Shown: positions 63,228 to 64,000 of the stretch, piece by piece
Layout: every line of letters begins with the position of its first letter
How positions within the stretch are numbered: position 1 is the stretch's first letter
Assembly: GCF_002310495.1 (NCBI RefSeq)
Contig: NZ_CP023344.1
Span: forward strand, 4,481,501 to 4,545,500
From: Nibricoccus aquaticus
GTDB lineage: Bacteria > Verrucomicrobiota > Verrucomicrobiia > Opitutales > Opitutaceae
Length of the DNA stretch: 64,000 nucleotides
Direction of reading: 5' to 3'
The notes under the pieces: model-generated
What the model saw: the letters and a program-made list of their open reading frames with translations, nothing else
Database searches by the model: none
Told to the model about the DNA's origin: nothing
Program-made: the position numbers and the translations under genes

Positions 63228-64000
63228 ATGCTCCGCTTTTCGTTCCCTGGGCGCCGCGTTCTTGCCGGCGCCTTTTGCGTTCTTCCTCTCCTCATCTCCG
63301 CCGCGACTCTCCGCGTCCCCGAAGACTACGCGCTCATTCAACGCGCCATCGCCGCCGCCGCGCCAGCCGACACCATCGTCATCGCCGCCGGCACGTATCG
63401 GGAAAATCTATTCATCAACAAACCGCTCACGTTGCGCGGCGCCGGTTCCGATAAAACCACGATCCTCGCACCCAATCGCAGCCTGGCGATTGCCCGCATT
63501 GAGTACTACGGCCCGGTGACGCTCACCGACCTCACGCTCGCCCACGAAAAACAATCCACCGCCAAAGAACCTGACGTCGCCGTTTACTCCCTCGATGTGG
63601 ACGACGCCGACATCACGCTTCGTAATCTCCACCTCGCTCGCTCCGCAGGCTACGGAATCCACTGCGTTGCCAACGCCGTCGTCATTGAAAACGTCACCGT
63701 CTCCGAAACGGCCTTCAACGCACTTTCGCTGGAAGACACCAAGCCCGGCGTGCGCGTCACCAATCTGGTGATGAACGCCGACACCGAGAATAATCCCCTG
63801 CGTCTCGAAAACGTCGTCGGCACTTTCAAAGACGTTAAATTTTCCCTGCCCGACCACGGTGAGATCCAAATCTGGGGCGCCGCTTCTGCGATCAAGTTCG
63901 AAAACTTGCCTCCGGCGCATTTTGCCAGAATCCGCTGGCTCGATGGCGCCGCCGCCGATGGCCCGAAACCCGCCACAGCCGACAGTCTCACTGAGCATCG
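63228..64000 (+). CDS. Secreted right-handed beta-helix protein (3' end outside window)
   Basis: The frame from ATG 63228 is open to the window end with no stop, giving at least 257 residues. A signal peptide (RRVLAGAFCVLPLLISA) is followed by VPEDYALIQRAIAAAAPADTIVIAAGTY, the pectin-esterase/parallel-beta-helix entry motif, and then regular strand repeats (ITLRNLHLARSAGYGIHCVANAVVIENVTV style). Such proteins bind or cleave polysaccharides or carry NosD-type repeats. It follows the protease gene by 18 bp, so the two may be co-transcribed. Confidence 0.8.
   Translation, partial: MLRFSFPGRRVLAGAFCVLPLLISAATLRVPEDYALIQRAIAAAAPADTIVIAAGTYRENLFINKPLTLRGAGSDKTTILAPNRSLAIARIEYYGPVTLTDLTLAHEKQSTAKEPDVAVYSLDVDDADITLRNLHLARSAGYGIHCVANAVVIENVTVSETAFNALSLEDTKPGVRVTNLVMNADTENNPLRLENVVGTFKDVKFSLPDHGEIQIWGAASAIKFENLPPAHFARIRWLDGAAADGPKPATADSLTEH

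Overview
The window looks like a chromosome segment of a high-GC verrucomicrobial bacterium, most likely of the Opitutus group. This is inferred from gene content, not from a marker gene. The signs are a fused CcoNO cbb3 oxidase, a long PurF with an N-terminal extension before its active cysteine, an ECF sigma factor beside a kinase/WD40 protein, a class II ribonucleotide reductase next to pyruvate:ferredoxin oxidoreductase, and very GC-biased third codon positions. That bias produces many long, false antisense ORFs. I see no phage, insertion sequence, CRISPR array or rRNA. There are two tRNAs (Ala-GGC and Glu-CTC).

Layout. Positions 1-5100 hold the end of a probable PPi-type PEP carboxykinase, two small HPF/RaiA-like proteins, a succinate/acetate CoA-transferase, PdxH and QueD. 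From 5.1 to 12.3 kb a dihydroorotate-dehydrogenase-like protein and NifJ (PFOR) run leftward, divergent from the class II RNR gene nrdJ. An AraC/PocR regulator follows. From 14 to 23.8 kb there is a cbb3 oxidase locus: a small membrane protein, ccoNO, ccoQ-like, ccoP, ccoG, a small membrane protein, a SafE-type transporter, ccoI, then hemN. From 23.8 to 29 kb are an AspT-like permease, a separate TonB, tRNA-Ala and an ExbB/ExbD/TonB operon. From 29 to 39.7 kb are housekeeping genes (pfkB-type kinase, tmk, holB, a MATE pump, purM, purF, xer recombinase, infA, tadA, a RibD-C reductase). From 39.8 to 44.5 kb is a sigma factor, kinase-WD40 and polyproline-protein cassette. From 45 to 57 kb are a two-domain creatininase-like protein, a GH88 hydrolase, a MYG1-like protein, TrmO, a bifunctional-nuclease-domain protein, DusB, SufT, an SppA-like protein and a large conserved protein of unknown function. 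From 57 to 64 kb are rpsO, pnp, a chemoreceptor, a papain-like secreted protease and the start of a secreted beta-helix protein.

The first 24 kb fit a facultative or microaerobic lifestyle. PFOR, the CoA-transferase and the probable PPi-PEPCK suit mixed-acid (succinate/propionate/acetate) fermentation. The cbb3 oxidase, anaerobic HemN and oxygen-independent RNR suit growth at low oxygen.

Most unusual observations: (1) a promoter-like element, CAACCC-N2-GCnnAG followed 20 nt later by an A-T-rich hexamer, occurs at four sites with exactly the same 34-nt phase, upstream of a 58-aa ORF, nrdJ, the cbb3 locus and hemN; (2) two paralogous CxxC proteins of unknown function lie divergent from two of those sites; (3) a GTAG-headed REP-like hairpin is dispersed in five copies with a compensatory stem change, and one copy lies in frame inside ccoI; (4) the pnp and rpsO leaders carry strong hairpins that suggest autoregulation.
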